From Membranipora membranacea (Eukaryota > Bryozoa > Gymnolaemata > Cheilostomatida > Membraniporidae), in assembly GCA_914767715.1 (NCBI GenBank), contig OU612066.1:33332283-33392282 (forward strand): 60,000 nt of DNA, read 5' to 3'. Both the position numbers and the translations under genes were made by a program. The notes below the pieces were generated by a model that had not been told where the DNA came from, made no database searches, and saw only the letters and a list, made by a program, of their open reading frames with translations. Positions 1 to 15,400 of this stretch are shown one piece after another (the first letter of the stretch is position 1; each line of letters starts with the position of its first letter).

Positions 1-362
1 TTTAGCTGAGGTAATTGTAAAGCTATACATCTCTCCTCATACTCAAATTCAGGGAGGATAACCCTAAAGGCTGATCTCTGTATACTCTAGTCTAGCCTTG
101 CTTCCATCGGAGAGAAAGGTGTAAAACGCTGGCATAGCATAGCATAGCATAGCATAGCATATAATTGATCTAATATTAGTTATATAAAAAATCTTCAGAC
201 CCGTTTCATTGAGACCGATTGATATAAGTTTACGCATGAGAAAAATACGGGTGTTGCATTTAGAGACTAGGTGAGCAGCTTGGAAATACCAACAATTGGT
301 ACACTTATGGCTATCGGTAGGACCCGAGTTGATACACAATCCCACATGATTACTTTTAACAG
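1..362 (+). other. Intron entering the window; (GCATA)n tract at 132-162
   Basis: Non-coding sequence up to the acceptor at 361-362. A pentanucleotide tract of about six GCATA copies lies at 132-162. I see no exon, RNA gene or promoter here. Confidence 0.7.
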
Positions 363-494
363 GGCGATAACAGTGAGATCAGATACAGAATAGTGACAGT
401 AGATCCTGTATCAGGACTAGATAACTTCTTCATAGTACCAGACACTGGTGATGTGATTACTAAAGGACCTCTCACTACTGCTAATGTATCTACA
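363..494 (+). CDS. Exon 1: middle of repeat R0
   Basis: 132 nt, phase 0>0, between AG 361-362 and GTAAGT. Encodes the central EC strands (I-R-Y-R-I ... D-N-F-F-I-V ... T-G-D-V). This is the first exon in the window and continues a repeat begun upstream. Confidence 0.88.
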
Positions 495-3400
495 GTAAGT
501 GGGCATGTCGCATAACATGTTCTGTAGATCTGTTTAAATTACAGCTTGCTGGTAAATTCCGGCCAATCTATGAGAACCTTGATTTTTCCTCTCAAAAACT
601 GGTTCCTACATTGTAATGTGACAAAGATTCCTTGTTAGAAGTTATATGTTGATGATCTGATCCTCCACTTAACCAGTATGTCACATGTGAGAGTTTAACA
701 CACATCTCTATATATTGATGATTGAATGATTTATTGTGTATCACCAGCATATAAATTGCTGTGGAAAAGGATCTTGTTTGAAGGGTGATGTAACTACTTG
801 CTTTTCTTTCACAGTATGTTTTGACTCTACAAGCCACAGACCGCGGACAGCCTGCTCTGTCTGGTAACACCACACTGACTGTGAATGTTGTCGGACTCGG
901 AGGCCTGCTTGAGTTTGTAGGATCTCCGTACAACAGAAACATCACCCAGAATGTACCAAACGGCTTTGAAGTTTTCAGAGTAAGTTTAGAAGAGATTCGA
1001 CAGTATTACATCTTAAATAATTATCTCATACAAAGAAAGTCCTCTGGAAATGTGGATTGTTTGATAAAGCATTGATAAGTTTTTGTATTTGTAGGATGCT
1101 TATATTGATGACAAACATTTCTACAAAATTAAAACTAAAATTGGACTCGAGTAACTAGAGCAAAATTTTAAATTAGACTCGAATACTTTTATTACTAATA
1201 CCTTCTTATTATATTTGTCAGGTGCCCGGTGTTAATGGAGCAGTTGGTAGAATCACTTACAGTCTGCAAGGTATTGGTAACTCTGCTCAGATGTTTAGAA
1301 TTGATCGCAACAATGGTGCTGTGTCTGTCATCGGGAATATCGCAGCTGACAACACTGACAGGTTAGTTATTTATAGACACATGATAATTATCTTTTGTTT
1401 TCATCATAATTGTAAGAGTTGAGGCTCCCAAGGGTTACTAATCGGTTAAGAAGCTATGTATCTTATCTTGTTCGCAGCGATTAAAAGCAATGACCTGATA
1501 TTCTTTTAGATATGTCATGTACCTGATAGCGACTGACGAAGCTGGGAAAACCGGCCAAGCCCAGCTTACAGTAGATGTAAACAGAAACTTGTTTGCACCT
1601 GTCATGCAGCCACCTCTGACTGTCACACGTAACATCAGCAGCAAACTGTCGCCAGATGTCACAATTGAAACTGTGCGCGCAACAGGTAGGAGGTTATAAA
1701 AAGTATCTTGCATAATATCTTGATATGCATTAGTAATTCATAATATCTTGATATGCATTAGTAATTCATAAAAGATCTTCCCAGACGGGGAATTGAACCC
1801 CGGCCACGGCGGTGAGAGCGCCGGATCCTAACCACTAGACCATCTGGGAGATGATACATATAAGATGCAAGTGAATGATCAAATCAATTTGCTTACAGTA
1901 AAGCAGTCATTGATATCTTTCTATTGGTCAATTTACACATACACCCTTGTCTTATTGGTGAAATGACTGCGGCTAGTAATCAATGTACTGTAATATCCCT
2001 CTATTCAGCCCAGTGAACATTACAGTACATTAGCCTGCATTTCATTATAGACGGAGATTCCACAGCCCCACACAACACCATTGAGTACTTCATCAGAAAT
2101 CCTAGTAACTCGATCATACATCAGCTGTTCAGAGTCACTGATGGCGGTGAACTAAGACTCATAACATCCGTAGCTCAACGTACAGAACCTAGGTGAGTCT
2201 TCAATGTCAGCATTATTATTCTTGTCATAATCAAATCAAATCGCGGAGATATCAAAACCATAGCCTCATGACTCTCAAATAAGGCATTCAGTGAAATGTA
2301 CCCATATACTCAATTACACGCATATTAGGCTGTGTTTCTGTTTTCCTCAAATGATGTCTTCTCATGGTAATGAAAAACAGGACAGTTTCCACAATAATAA
2401 CTTTATTGTTAATATTACAGTTACCAAGTATTGATAGGGGCGCGGGACAGAGGATCCCCCTCTCGCGAATCTGAAAACACCGTCACAGTAAACATCAATG
2501 TGTCATCTAGAGACAACGCAGCTCCTGTATTCACTGACTCTTATAGTCGGGAGGTGGCCTCAACTGCTCCTAGCGGCACATTTATTGTTCAGGTTCAGGC
2601 CACAGACTCAGATCCTAACAGTGTTCTGACATACAGAATCATATGTGAGTAACTTTATTTTTATACAACCTCAAACATTTCATATTATGACCTTGAAATT
2701 TGTCACTGCTACATGTTTGATGGAATTTTTCCCATCTCCACAACACCTACAGCACAGGTGAATATAAATGAATTGTTTATTCTGTCTCTTACCAAACTTC
2801 AATACTTTGTAAATTCAAATATCTTTGTCTTTATAAACTTTTTATCACTCCTTGGTTTGTCCTATCCCTTACAGCCACTGATAGCCAATCAGGACTGTTC
2901 AGGATAGATAGTAGCTCAGGACGTATTAATACTGATGCCTCCCTCAACACATTCAATGACACTTACATCAATCTATGGGTAGAAGCTACGGATAATGGAG
3001 GAAAATCTGCGAGAACTGTCGTCAGAATTACAGTACTCAGGTTAGAGATCAATATCTCAATTATCAATTTTGTTGTTCAAGAATGGATTATGCCAATGAT
3101 TAACATAGCAATGGTTAACTATCAAAATTACCCAGCTAGCACCTTGGTGAATACCGTATCTATTACGTGGGAAATAATAATTTTTTTGAAAATTTTTGTC
3201 TTAACTTGTGACATTGATGCATTTTTTCTGTTTTTAGGAATCAGAACTGCCCTACGTTTAACCCTACAGTATACTCGACCACAGTGCCAGAGACGCTGAC
3301 CTTCGGACAAGCTTTCCTTACTGTCACTGCTACTGATGCTGACTCCATACCACCATACAATACTATCACTTACAGGGTACAATACTATCACTATAAATAC

Positions 3401-6400
3401 AATACAATACCATCATTTACAGGGTATAATATACTACTATTATTATAAATAAAACAATACAATGCTATCACTTTCAGGGTATAATATACTCATGTTACTA
3501 TAAATACAATATAACACTATCACTTACAGGGTACAATACTATCACTATAAATACAATACAATACTATCATTTACAGGGTATAATATACTACTATTATTAT
3601 AAATACAACAATACAATGCTATCACTTTCAGGGTATAATATACTCATGTTACTATAAATACAATATAACACTATCACTTACTGGGTATAATATACTCATA
3701 TTACTATGAATACAATACAATACTATCACTTTCAGGGTATAATACACTCATATTACTATAAATACAATATAACACCATCACTTACAGGGTATAATATACT
3801 CCTATCACTATAAATACAATACAATACTATCACTTACAGGGTATAAGTCACTTCTATTACTATAAATAATGATTGGAGCGCTCGTTTCGGTCATTTGTTG
3901 GATGACCAATAATGGTCAGGATTCAGGAAGCTGAAAAAAACCCAGCATACGCTGAGGTTTGATGCAAAGGGCCATTTATCACAAGATTGTTGCACCTTTC
4001 ACAATAAGAGGATTGTTCTATTTTGCGAAGTTTATGACAGAGATGCCATTCATGTTTTCCCGTAGGCCCAACATCAATTTACTCACATTCTTCTCTGTTA
4101 TTTCTTACACCTTATCGGTTGCGTTATTCTGACTCTCCACAATATTTTTTTTCTCCACAGGTGACAGGAGACAGTGTAGCCGTTGATTATTTCATAGTCA
4201 ATGACAGCGGTGAACTATTTGTAAGACAGAGTCTGCAACTCGACCAACAAAGAAGAACTACTTACAACGTAATATAACATTATGATATATTATATTTAAT
4301 TCAAAAGAACATAAGATGACCATTTTTTTTCCATAAATGCAATGTAACTTTCAAGATCATTAGTGTAATACTAAATTATAAATCTCAACACACAGACTAT
4401 CTAGCAGCAAGCAAACATCATCTGATCTCCATTGTAGGTTATTGTGAAAGCCCGAGACTTGGCACTTATTGGAGCATGTGACAGCGCTAACGAAGCTAGA
4501 GTCACTGTTAATGTGTACAGGAATCAGCATTCACCGATCTTCATCAACGAACCATACAATGTCAACCTGGGTATGTCAGAACAATCTATGTTAGAGTTCA
4601 AACATAACAATCTCTTTCAATAAAATTGCCTTATTTTCAGATGATTTTTACTACTGAGCAGACAAGTACTGTGTTCAGAAACTGTTTATCTTTTTGCTCT
4701 ACAGTTCCCTGGAACGAAAATTACTGTCCTGCGTTGTATGGCTGACGAATGACAAAGTGGTCACAAAGTTTCATATTTTACAGCTCTTACCACAATGGTG
4801 ACCTGATTGGAGCTATTTTTGTACCGCCACAGGCATGCACAGCTGTGTAATATGAGTTGTTATATGATATTACAGGTTCGACTAGCTCCGCAGGTACCGC
4901 CCTGCTGACAGCTCAGGCTCGAGACGCTGACACACTCTTCTTTAACAACATAAGATATTCTCTGGTTGGAGATGAGACGGCACAAAGATTCTTTGAGATC
5001 AATCCTAATTCAGGAGTTGTCTCCCTCAAATCAGACATCACTACTGAGCAGGACTCTGTATACAGGTGATCATTTCTATAACATTTATTATCACACCGGA
5101 GACTATATAAAATATATATGGTCTCTGACCTCACTGTATATCCTGGTATAGTAAGATGTCTGTTTCTCTTGGACCTTATGGTATATGTATATATGATCAT
5201 ATGTTATTATCTTATCACTCTACTACTTGGATTTAATTATATCTGTCACTTTTTTAATTCTTCACTCCGACTTTTCCTGAGCATTATATAGGATTACTCA
5301 GTTTAAATTTTAACATTTTGAGTTGCTTGTAATTTTATAATTTCATATTACGTTGTGTTTAAAGCTCATACTTGTTCTTACAGACTGATAATACAAGCTT
5401 CTGATGACGGTTCTCCAGTTAGATTTGATACTACTGTAGCCACAGTCAATGTGAACAGAAACAGCTTCGCCCCAGCGTTTAGTCCTCTTGATTATGCACC
5501 ACAGCGAATTCTTGAAACACAGGTAAATTATTCATGCTACAATCCTGTATAGATCCTCATATAAAATTTTCTATTAATTTGTCAAATTCAAATAAATTTG
5601 TTGTTTTAATTCTTAACAACTAGGCGATTGTAGCATCTTAGCAAACTTATATTGGTGTGAATAAAATATACCAGTAGCTGAACTAATTCCTCACAAAATA
5701 TGACCGAGCGTCAATCTCGATATTTTTGTAGGCTGTTGGCACTACCCTGCTGACAGTGACAGCAACAGATGGAGATGGTGATGAAGTGAGGTACCGCATG
5801 ACTGGAGATGGTAATGGTCCTCAATTCTTCAGAGTTGACGAAATAACTGGTGCTATCTCTACCAGGCAAGATCTGAGGCTGGATAGCAGGCAAACATACA
5901 CGGTAAAATTACTACCCTTAGTCACTGAGAGTCCTATTAAAAATCCCCGCAGGTTTGGACTTTGAAGGCCCTCTTAGAATTCTGCCCTCTAATTTTATAC
6001 ATTGCTTCCAAATGAAGGTAACATTTCAGTGCTGCAACGGAGCTGTGTGAGCAGGCTGAGCCAAGCAAACCTTGCGTTGATTTTCAAAGCTTGTGTGAGT
6101 TGAACAAACAACAGCGCTAATACGCATGACCAATGAGTATTTATAATCTTTGCTAATACTATTATATATGATGAAAGGGAAATTGTTCAAGCAGTTAATT
6201 AGCCTTAGTCTCTAAGCGATAACCTCGGATATTCCCACTCCACCGTGCATCAAGGTAGCGTGGCCGAGCGGTCTAAGGCGCTGGTTTAAGGCACCAGTCT
6301 CCTCGGAGGCGTGGGTTCGAATCCCACCGCTGCCAAATGTTTTGTATTATCAGTCACATTCTTTCCTGCAATGACAGTTTACCTATAGTCATTCAATGTT

Positions 6401-9400
6401 CATCGTTTGTGAATAATAGAACTCTCTCTTTTGCAGTTGAGACTGTTGGCGTCAGATGTGACAGCCTTCCCTCGTGACACTCCTCGTGCTGCTGTTGTGA
6501 CAATCAATGTTGGAAGGAATCTAAACAGCCCCCAGTTTCACGGAGCTCGACCATACTTCAGTGTCATTAATGGGACAGCCAACACTGGTCGCGAAATCAT
6601 CAGAGTGTTTGCTAATGATTCTGATACTGATGTGAGTTGACTTCTTATATAATTTATGAGTCTGATATAGCACATTTAACTGTCTGACTTGGCTTATTAT
6701 AGAAACTGGTGGGCTGCATTACATAATGTTGATTTTCATGTATTCACTAACTTACATCATCTACTATTTATTACCTATCTAAACTGTCGTTTTGCAGATT
6801 CCAACTAAATAGGTCCTCAATTGTTTTTCCAACCCGTTACCTTCTCGATTCCAATCTATCTAAGGTCTAGGCTCAAAGATATGTTTCTCTTTGTCACGCA
6901 GCGTCCATTCAATGTGGTGACCTACACAATAATAGATGGGAGTGATAAATTCGCCATAGATAGCCTGGGTCGTGTGACTCTACGACAGACCCTCCCCCAG
7001 GGTCGATACACCGCCCGTATCAGAGCTTCTGACGGAGGGGTACCCAGTAAGTCTACTGACGAAGCTCTTACAGTTATCATCGGAGAGTCCACAGCACCTA
7101 CAGAATGTCCTCAGTTTGCCAGCGGATCTCTTAGTAGAACTGTTACCATACTCGAAACTCAGAACCCAGAGGTTGGTGCGCTTTTCTTATATGGTTTGAA
7201 TGACTTTTTATGATAATGCACTTGTTTGTAATCTTCATGTTGTATCACTCTGTTAAACCATCTAATCTCTATCTTAATTCACTCTGTTGAGGAAAGGCAT
7301 TTTAATATAATGCCATATTCCTATTGCCTGTGTCAGAATCAAATTTTTAACTACTGAGTATATCCAGCGTGGACAATTCAAAGTCAGGAAGTTCACTCAT
7401 TCAATTGATAAGTGATGTATTTGGATAAGGATCAGATGGAAATAATAAAATGTTGACAGTAAAGTAATTATCTGATGAATAAAAAGTTATGTGTTTTTGT
7501 TACTAGTTGAACAATAAAAACATGCTATTGAGATATAGGTACAGTATTTTACCCATGTGATATTTTGTACTTTTCAGCAAGTCATTTTGAGTATATCAGC
7601 AGCGACGACATCAGGTGGCTCGTTCTCATATAGAGTAAGCGCTGACTCGACAGCAGTTAGATACTTCTATGTGGACAGGGCAGCTAACGGTGAAGGTCAG
7701 ATCAGACTGAAACAGACCATATCAGGACTAACACCTACTGTATATACCCTGACCATACAGGCTGGTCCTCTCACCTGTGACGCAACTCAGGTAAGCAGCA
7801 TACCTGATAATGAACATAAACAATCAATTCTCATCATCCCTACAAATCAGATTTTGCTTTGAAATCACAATTCATCGCCAAAAACTATCGTTTATGCAGT
7901 CTTTTGTATCAGGAATATTTTTTCCAAGAGAAAAATTCATATTCAGAGAAAAATTCCTGCTTTTGAAAGTTTATAACTCACCTTTGTTTAACCCCGCCAT
8001 TGAAAAAGGCAGTTCTAGATCTAGTGGATCCTGTGATTAAAGAAATAAAATCATTATATACCAGCACAAGGAAAATTTGTTGCCATTGTTTGTTATTGAT
8101 ATGCTTATATCATTTTATTTATAATATTCAGACACCAGCTCGAGTTACTGTTAATGTTGTGAGGAACAGGAACGCTCCAGTATTTCAGAATGAGCCTTAC
8201 AGCAGAGCTATAGGAGACTCCAGTAATACTGGCGCTCTCATACTAACACTTAGAGCTACAGATCTCGACCCACCTCCCTACGGAACTGTCAAGGTCAGTA
8301 GTCACATCCCCCTATCAGTTCTAAGTTTATAAGCCCTATGCAGCGGGAGAAAATTTGAACAACTGCATTTCGTATGATACGCGCGCTCCTCAGCCTCAGG
8401 GGAGAAATTGGTAAATTAGTCACTCAATTATCAAAAAAGCTAACTTTCAATAATTTCGCTGCTCATTGGATTCCCCCAATCTGTATTGTATTATATGTGA
8501 TTATAACGTTTCCTCTTTTATATCCCTGCAGTATGAGCTGATAGGAGATAACACAGCTACCCAGTTCTTCTCTGTTAATGAGAACAATGGTCAGCTGACA
8601 GTCAGCAGGCCGCTCTCTCAATCATCGGCATCGTCCTTCACCTTGGTGGCGAGGGCTTACGATGGCGGAGTACCCCCTAATGAAGACTTCACTGTGTTCA
8701 CTCTAACTATGGATGAGAACCTGAACCCTCCCGTGATAAATCCTCTGACATACACAACCACTATCAACGAAACTCATGATATAGGTATGCTTACTCACAC
8801 CCAGGTCTCCACCTATATAAGATCTCATGAATGTTTTCAGTTGCATAAAAACCTGTTACTCCTCGATAAAAATTAAAGATGAATATATTAATTCATCTGT
8901 TCAAGTGTCAGCTGTAATAGAAAAGATGGTATATCACCCTAGTGAATCTAAGAGCCCTTTTCAAACATTACCAAACCTGACCTGGAGAGACCTCACATTT
9001 TAATGACCACTTATAGCCTCAACAAGTTTACAGGCGAGGATGGTTTTAATGGGCTGGTACCTGGGCACATATAGATGTTATCTTTTTGTCACCTTGTGGG
9101 TTTCATTGTAGAACATGAGTACCAGCATAAATCATGGCTTCCTACCTGTGGTCACAGATGTTGTTGAGTGTTGTCTATATGTACAAGATATGCTAGTTTC
9201 TTACATGCATTATCTGAGGGGATATAGCTCAGTGGTAGAGCAATCGGCTGCAGTCCGATAGGCCCTGGGTTCAACTCCCAGTGTCCCCTGTTTTATCTAG
9301 CCGCCCCTGTCCCCTCACTTGGTGTCTTATTTTTACAGGGGTGACAATCATCCAGATCACTGCCACAGATGCAGATACAAGAGCGCCATTTAACAGCATT

Positions 9401-12400
9401 TCATACCGTATTTCAAACAGCTCAGCTCCTGGATTCTTTGCTATCAACAGCAACGGGCAACTCAGTCTCACACAGAGCATATCTAACAGGTGATTTATTT
9501 GTGAAACAAATCATTTATTTCAACGGTTACCAACAAAGATCAATAGTAATACTATTTTGTCTTTCAACTGATTGTATTCACACCTAAACAAGAAAATCTT
9601 TTCAATAACTCATAGCTCATAGCCAAAACTCCCATTCAGACTAATGAAATAATATATCAGTCTTTATGGCATCTATGATAGTATTGGAGAGTTGTCTCCC
9701 AAAAATACAAGTGAGGATAAATCTTAGCTTTTTTCAACTTCTTAAGTTAATTTGAGATTGTTCAGTAAGACACATTTTTTTTCATTACACAGAGCTCCTA
9801 ACCAGTACACTGTGAAGGTGATAGCCCGAGATCAAGCTTTTACACCAAGAGAGTCACAGGAAGCAACAGTAGTCATCAACATTCTCAAGAATAGATTTGC
9901 TCCACAGGCTAGAATCGACCCAAACCCGATCAACATTGGTATGTCACCTTGATTAGAGAAGTTGTGAGGTTATTCATTAAGGGTTAAATTTTTATCGTGT
10001 TACATTTCATTATTGACATTGTTTGACCATTCCCTTATCGATATATAAACTGTGTATTATTTTTGACAGTCTCTGAAGGTAAGTAGATAGTTTGGTGGGT
10101 TGTGTGTTGTACCATTCAGCTGCTATCCCTCCAGCTCCACACCAAATTAAATCACAATCCACTATTTGCACTGAGTGATTGTTCCCCATTTAATATGTTG
10201 AAGCAATGTGTGTTCCCTATACTCACTGTACAATGTGTTTTTTTCTCTTCATCCTGAAACTGCAAATTGAATATTTATACCCACATTGCTGTGGTGCCAA
10301 CAAAACATCATGGTTATTTTAGGGTAGGGAAAGCATACTTTGATGTCGGTTAAAATATTGAAACATTTCTAACCCCATGCCTGCAACTTTTGACAGATGG
10401 TAGCTCAGCTGTAAACACTGTGATTGGACGTGTCATAGCTACAGATCAAGACAACGCTCCATTTAACATACTGTCATACAGACTGACAGGTGACGGCAGT
10501 GCCCCTATATTCTTTGATGTGGATACCAGTGGTAACATCATAGTGAAGAGCTCCCTATCTGCTGACACAACTAGTGAATATACACTACGAGTACTTGTTA
10601 GTGATTCTGGCAGACCAGCTAAAACTGCTACTGCTACAGCTTTAGTCAGGATAACGAAAAACAGGTCAGCTAACTTTTCCTTTCAGAATTTGCAAATTGG
10701 ACCATGAAAACTTTGTTTCTACACAGTGGTCTTCCCTGTACTCTAGATTCACTATGCTCAATATTACCTCCAACTAAGTCCTGTTACCGCCAGGGAATGA
10801 CAATTCTGATGATTATATAAGTTAAAACACAGAAACAACATCAAACAGTTTGGTTCATAAAGACAATTTCCCACGTTTTAGTTTTGCGCCTGTGCTGACT
10901 GGCGGCCCGTGGTCTGTGACTATTGATGAGACACAAACACTGAATGAGGAGATCATCAGACTAACAGCTAGTGATACAGATGTCTCCACTCCACATAATC
11001 AGTTTGTATTTGAGACCACATCTAACCTTCAATGGTTTGGTGTATATGAAGATGGGCGTGTATATGTTAAAAGAGTAAGTACAGAGGACCCAGCTCAAAG
11101 ATCATTTTCCATTCATTTTAATCATAATTTTTAACTATTTTAAGCTGAAAAGGCACATTGTTTATGTTCATTATTCAGTTTCCTGCAGGGTATATCGATG
11201 TCAATGGCAGTTATCAAAATAAGGTCAAACTTTTAATATGCTGGTTAGAATGTCACAGGAGTGAATCATTGCCTTACACCTCAATTAAATTTTATGTTTT
11301 GCAGGATTTGAGGCTCGGATCTGGTACAACCTTTAGATTTGATGTGAGGGCTCGTGATTTGGGATCGCCCCCTCTTACCTCCGCTCCTGGTCAAGTAACA
11401 GTGTTTGTGAGAAGGAACAGTAATGGACCGTACTTCATCAACACTCCGTATATACAGCCCTTGGAGAGAAACGCTACCTCTGGTAAGACATTTAAAGTGC
11501 CTGTCTAATCTACTAATTTTTTAAGCAATGATTGTTGATTTTGAAATGTGGAAATGCAAAACTTTATCGGACTTGGAAACATCCTCATGATATTGAAAAT
11601 CTGAAAAGAAAAGAGAAGTGGAATTAGTATCTAACTGTGGAGAGTTGCTGCACTCCTGAATACATGCATAATAGAATCAACAATACTTAATTGATAGAAT
11701 AGAGTAGCAAAAGTCAATGATAGAATAGAGCTGTGTTTATTTTGTGTTTATGAAACTATTGTAGGATCGGTAGTATTCACAGTACAGGCCCGAGATGATG
11801 ACAGCACAGCACCGTTTAACACCATCACATACTCTATAATAGGAGATGAGGGAGTAGCCGGGGTGTTCGCTATCAATCCCAGTACAGGACAGATTGATCT
11901 CATCTCTTCACTGTCCCAGGCTGGTCAGAATGAGTACAGGGTAAGAGGAGGGGAAAATTTTGCTTGAGTTCTAGATTTCAAAATTTTTGTTGAAATAATA
12001 CAGCTACAGCATATATGATTTAATTGCTGTGTCTGAATATGTTGTTTGGATACTTGAGAGAAGTTATGTAAGGAAATATTTGCCATTTCGCCACTGGCTT
12101 AAATGGGAAGTTTATGGTTAGCTAACCCTTTCCTCAAAATCATTAACTGATATAAACTCTCAGGACAGATTTAAGAAATTTTTTTGTGACAAATTTTACC
12201 TTATTGCCTTTGATTTGTTTCTCCCATAGATTCGAGTACAAGCTAACGACGGAGGAGTACCCAGTAGGTTTGCCGTAGAATCTGTTTATGTGAATGTGAC
12301 ATGTGAGTCAGCAGTAACACAGAACACATACAGACGTAACTTACTGGAGACAGCGGCTGTCGGATCTTACGCTAACGTAACAGTGCAGGCTCGGGGTGCT

Positions 12401-15400
12401 GACGGCAGAGTTATACCCAACGGACAAGTCAACTTCAGATTAGATGATGAGCTCTTCTATATTCTTAGTGATGGTAAGATGGCAGCACTCTGTGCTGTAA
12501 GATGAGATGGCGGCTTTTATTGCTACATAGTGTTTCTCTGCTGCTTTAGTTTTAAATGTCTGTGTCAAGCGATGACAGAAAGGGAGCCTTCTCCGAGAAA
12601 ATATAACAATGCCGTGACAATGTATTTGATTCAACTATATAGTTTTCTCATCCTTGAAGATACCTTGACCTTGACTTGTAGAGCAATTCCTAACATCTTT
12701 TATAGTGAATTATGTTCTCTTTGCAACAGTCAATTATTTTGCACAGTTTGAATTGTACAAAATGTGTTTTCTCTTATTTCAGGACGTATAATGGTGAGAC
12801 AGCCTCTGTATAACAGACAGGAGACTGAGTATAACATCAGAGTATATATAGTCGATGGCTGTGGGTCAAGTGCCAGCTTCATTCCTGTTACGTTCTTCAT
12901 GAGACGAAACAACAGAGCTCCTATATTCCAGGTATGATAACTCACCTCAAATATAGTGATACATTGGTCGTTGAATATAATAAAGTATATATAAAAGAGT
13001 TATATGAGTAAAAATGTGATATATAATACTGAATACCTTGTGAAAAGTTTTGGATTTTTTGTTGGTGGTTGGATATTGTTGGTTGCACTTAAAACACAAG
13101 ACGATGGACAGCATTATGACATGGATTCACTTCCAACAATCTACTTAAATGCGTTTGTTGATGTTTGTTGTCCATTGTTGCAATCGAAAAACAATGCAAG
13201 ACACGGCTGTGTAATACATATAATTTAATATGAAACGATGTAATAAAATTTGCACAATAATCTAAAACCTTTATGGTGATATTAGGAATAGCAGGAATAT
13301 TTGCCCTTTTTATCATTCTTCTCTAATTTACATCTGTTTTGTAGAATGAGCCTTACAGCGTAGAGATCACTGACAGTCATACAGGACCTATAATCACAAT
13401 ACTGGCTACAGATGCTGATACTGACTGGCCCTTCAATCTGGTCACTTATGAGATAACAGGAAACACTGGACTGTTTGTGATCAGTAGTAATGGTGTCATC
13501 AGAGGAAACAATCTTGGTGAGCCATTTGTTGCGTTTTGGATCACTTTGGAGTTATACTACCCTGTATACTTGAAGCATAGAAAACAGTATTTTACCAGAA
13601 TTGCTACGTTTAAACCTTCTCCGACCCTTTTCGTTCATGTTCAGCTCAGTAGTATTCGATGACAGGTGTGTTACACACCTGTCATCATATTCTAATAGTA
13701 ATAGTAATAGTAATGGGTAATAGTATCGGTCTAACTCTGACTTTTTGCATTGTTTAAATCTCGGAGAATAATTCCGTGTTGTAGGCTCCTCCCCACAGAC
13801 ATTCTACTCCCTCGAGGTTATCGCCTCTGACGGAGGGTTCCCACCTAGGACCGATGTTACCACGGTACAGATCAATGTGACGAGGAATAACAATAGACCA
13901 GTATGGAGAGTCAGTAATACAGCTAACATCACTATCCTGGAGACACAGGCTCTGTCTGAGTCTATCGGTTCTGTAAGTCACCCACAAAATCTTCATCTAG
14001 CTTTGTTTTTGTATACTTTTAAATATTTTCGGTGCATGCTGTTATAATTTTGCCGAAGCAGACTCCATATCATTGCCACATGTATAAACAATACTTTGAA
14101 TCATCATTTCTACCTTAGCCTTCCACCTAAATTTGCGATTAAATTATGTGTTACCCTGTAAAAATCTATACTATGCTGAAAAAAGAGAGGTATGGTGTCA
14201 CTTCTATGATTATAAATATTCACTTGATATTATGTACACCAGGTTGTGGCGACGGACAGCGATCTAGCTGAGCCCTATAACTCTGTAGTATATGATACAT
14301 CTGGCACACCCAGAGCTGAGCAGTACTTTGATGTAGATGTTACCAGCGGAGATATATTTGTCAAGAGAGATTTACGATTCCCTACATCTCAGACATCCGA
14401 GATGTTTGTTCTAGATTTACAGGTATGTGTCAAAATTATTAGGTGTTTGTGTTTGTGTATTGTACGTTTTTCCCCCAATATTGACAAGTTACGGGACTGG
14501 TGGCATGTACGCTTGATCAAGATATGATTTGATATGACTGCTATTGAAATGTTATTATAAGTTAATTTCATTCCAGGCTCGAGATTCAGCACCTATACCT
14601 CAAACAGCTACAGGGACAATCCGCAGAAATATCATTGTCTATCACAATGTGTATGCTCCGAGATTCACTACTAATACCAACTACTCTATATTTATCGAGT
14701 AAGTCAGCAAAGTCAAGTCACACCATGGATTCGTTCGATCCAAATCCATACCTGTCTGATTTAGTTTAGTATCACAAAGATGGGTATGAATGCAGGGATA
14801 TGCGCTTATGTTGGACTTGGAGATACTTCATTATCAATCGCATTCCCATTTATTGGTGCAGATGTGGTTGATATTGATATACGGCCAGTAACAGCAACCT
14901 GGACAACGTTATTTAGCACTCAAGGTGATGACAGTAGTCATAGTCTTAATAATTTTAGCTCCAAATGTATCATTACATCCTCCAGTATTACAATATATTA
15001 TGATCTCCTCTCTCACGTTCACAGACCGGACACTCGTCAGGGTACTGTCATATATACAGTGACCGCTACAGATGATGATATCATCAGCCCTTTTAATGAT
15101 GTTACGTACAGTATAGAGCAGGGTATAGATAACTCTGATCAGATGTTCTCTATAAACTCAAGGGGACAAGTCAGCATCAGAGGTGCTCTATCTAATGATA
15201 ATAGTGAGGTGAGTGTCTATGTACCTGTGTACATGTCAAACAGTGTATTTATATACCTTCATAGCGGAGTGTCTCTGGAAATGTTTTTCAATCAGGTCAC
15301 ATTTGGTAAAATTTAGTAGGCACGGGTTAAATTGTCACCCATCTGTCTTGAAACTTGTCATTTTCTTAAGCTTGTTGTTGTTTCTGCATCATCATTGGAC

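Noticed and set aside
592-945. Antisense frame of 117 codons
   Set aside because: Largely the reverse of exon 2 plus intron; no family likeness.
3377-3868. Regularly spaced repeats that might suggest a CRISPR array
   Set aside because: Animal intron; the whole unit is tandem with no distinct spacers.
4705-4735. Possible small exon after the strong acceptor at 4704
   Set aside because: The only near donor gives 31 nt, which breaks the frame between exons 10 and 11.
14780-15316. Open frame of 178 codons from an ATG at 14780
   Set aside because: Only 15025-15208 is cadherin-like and it starts at a clear acceptor; the rest is readable intron.
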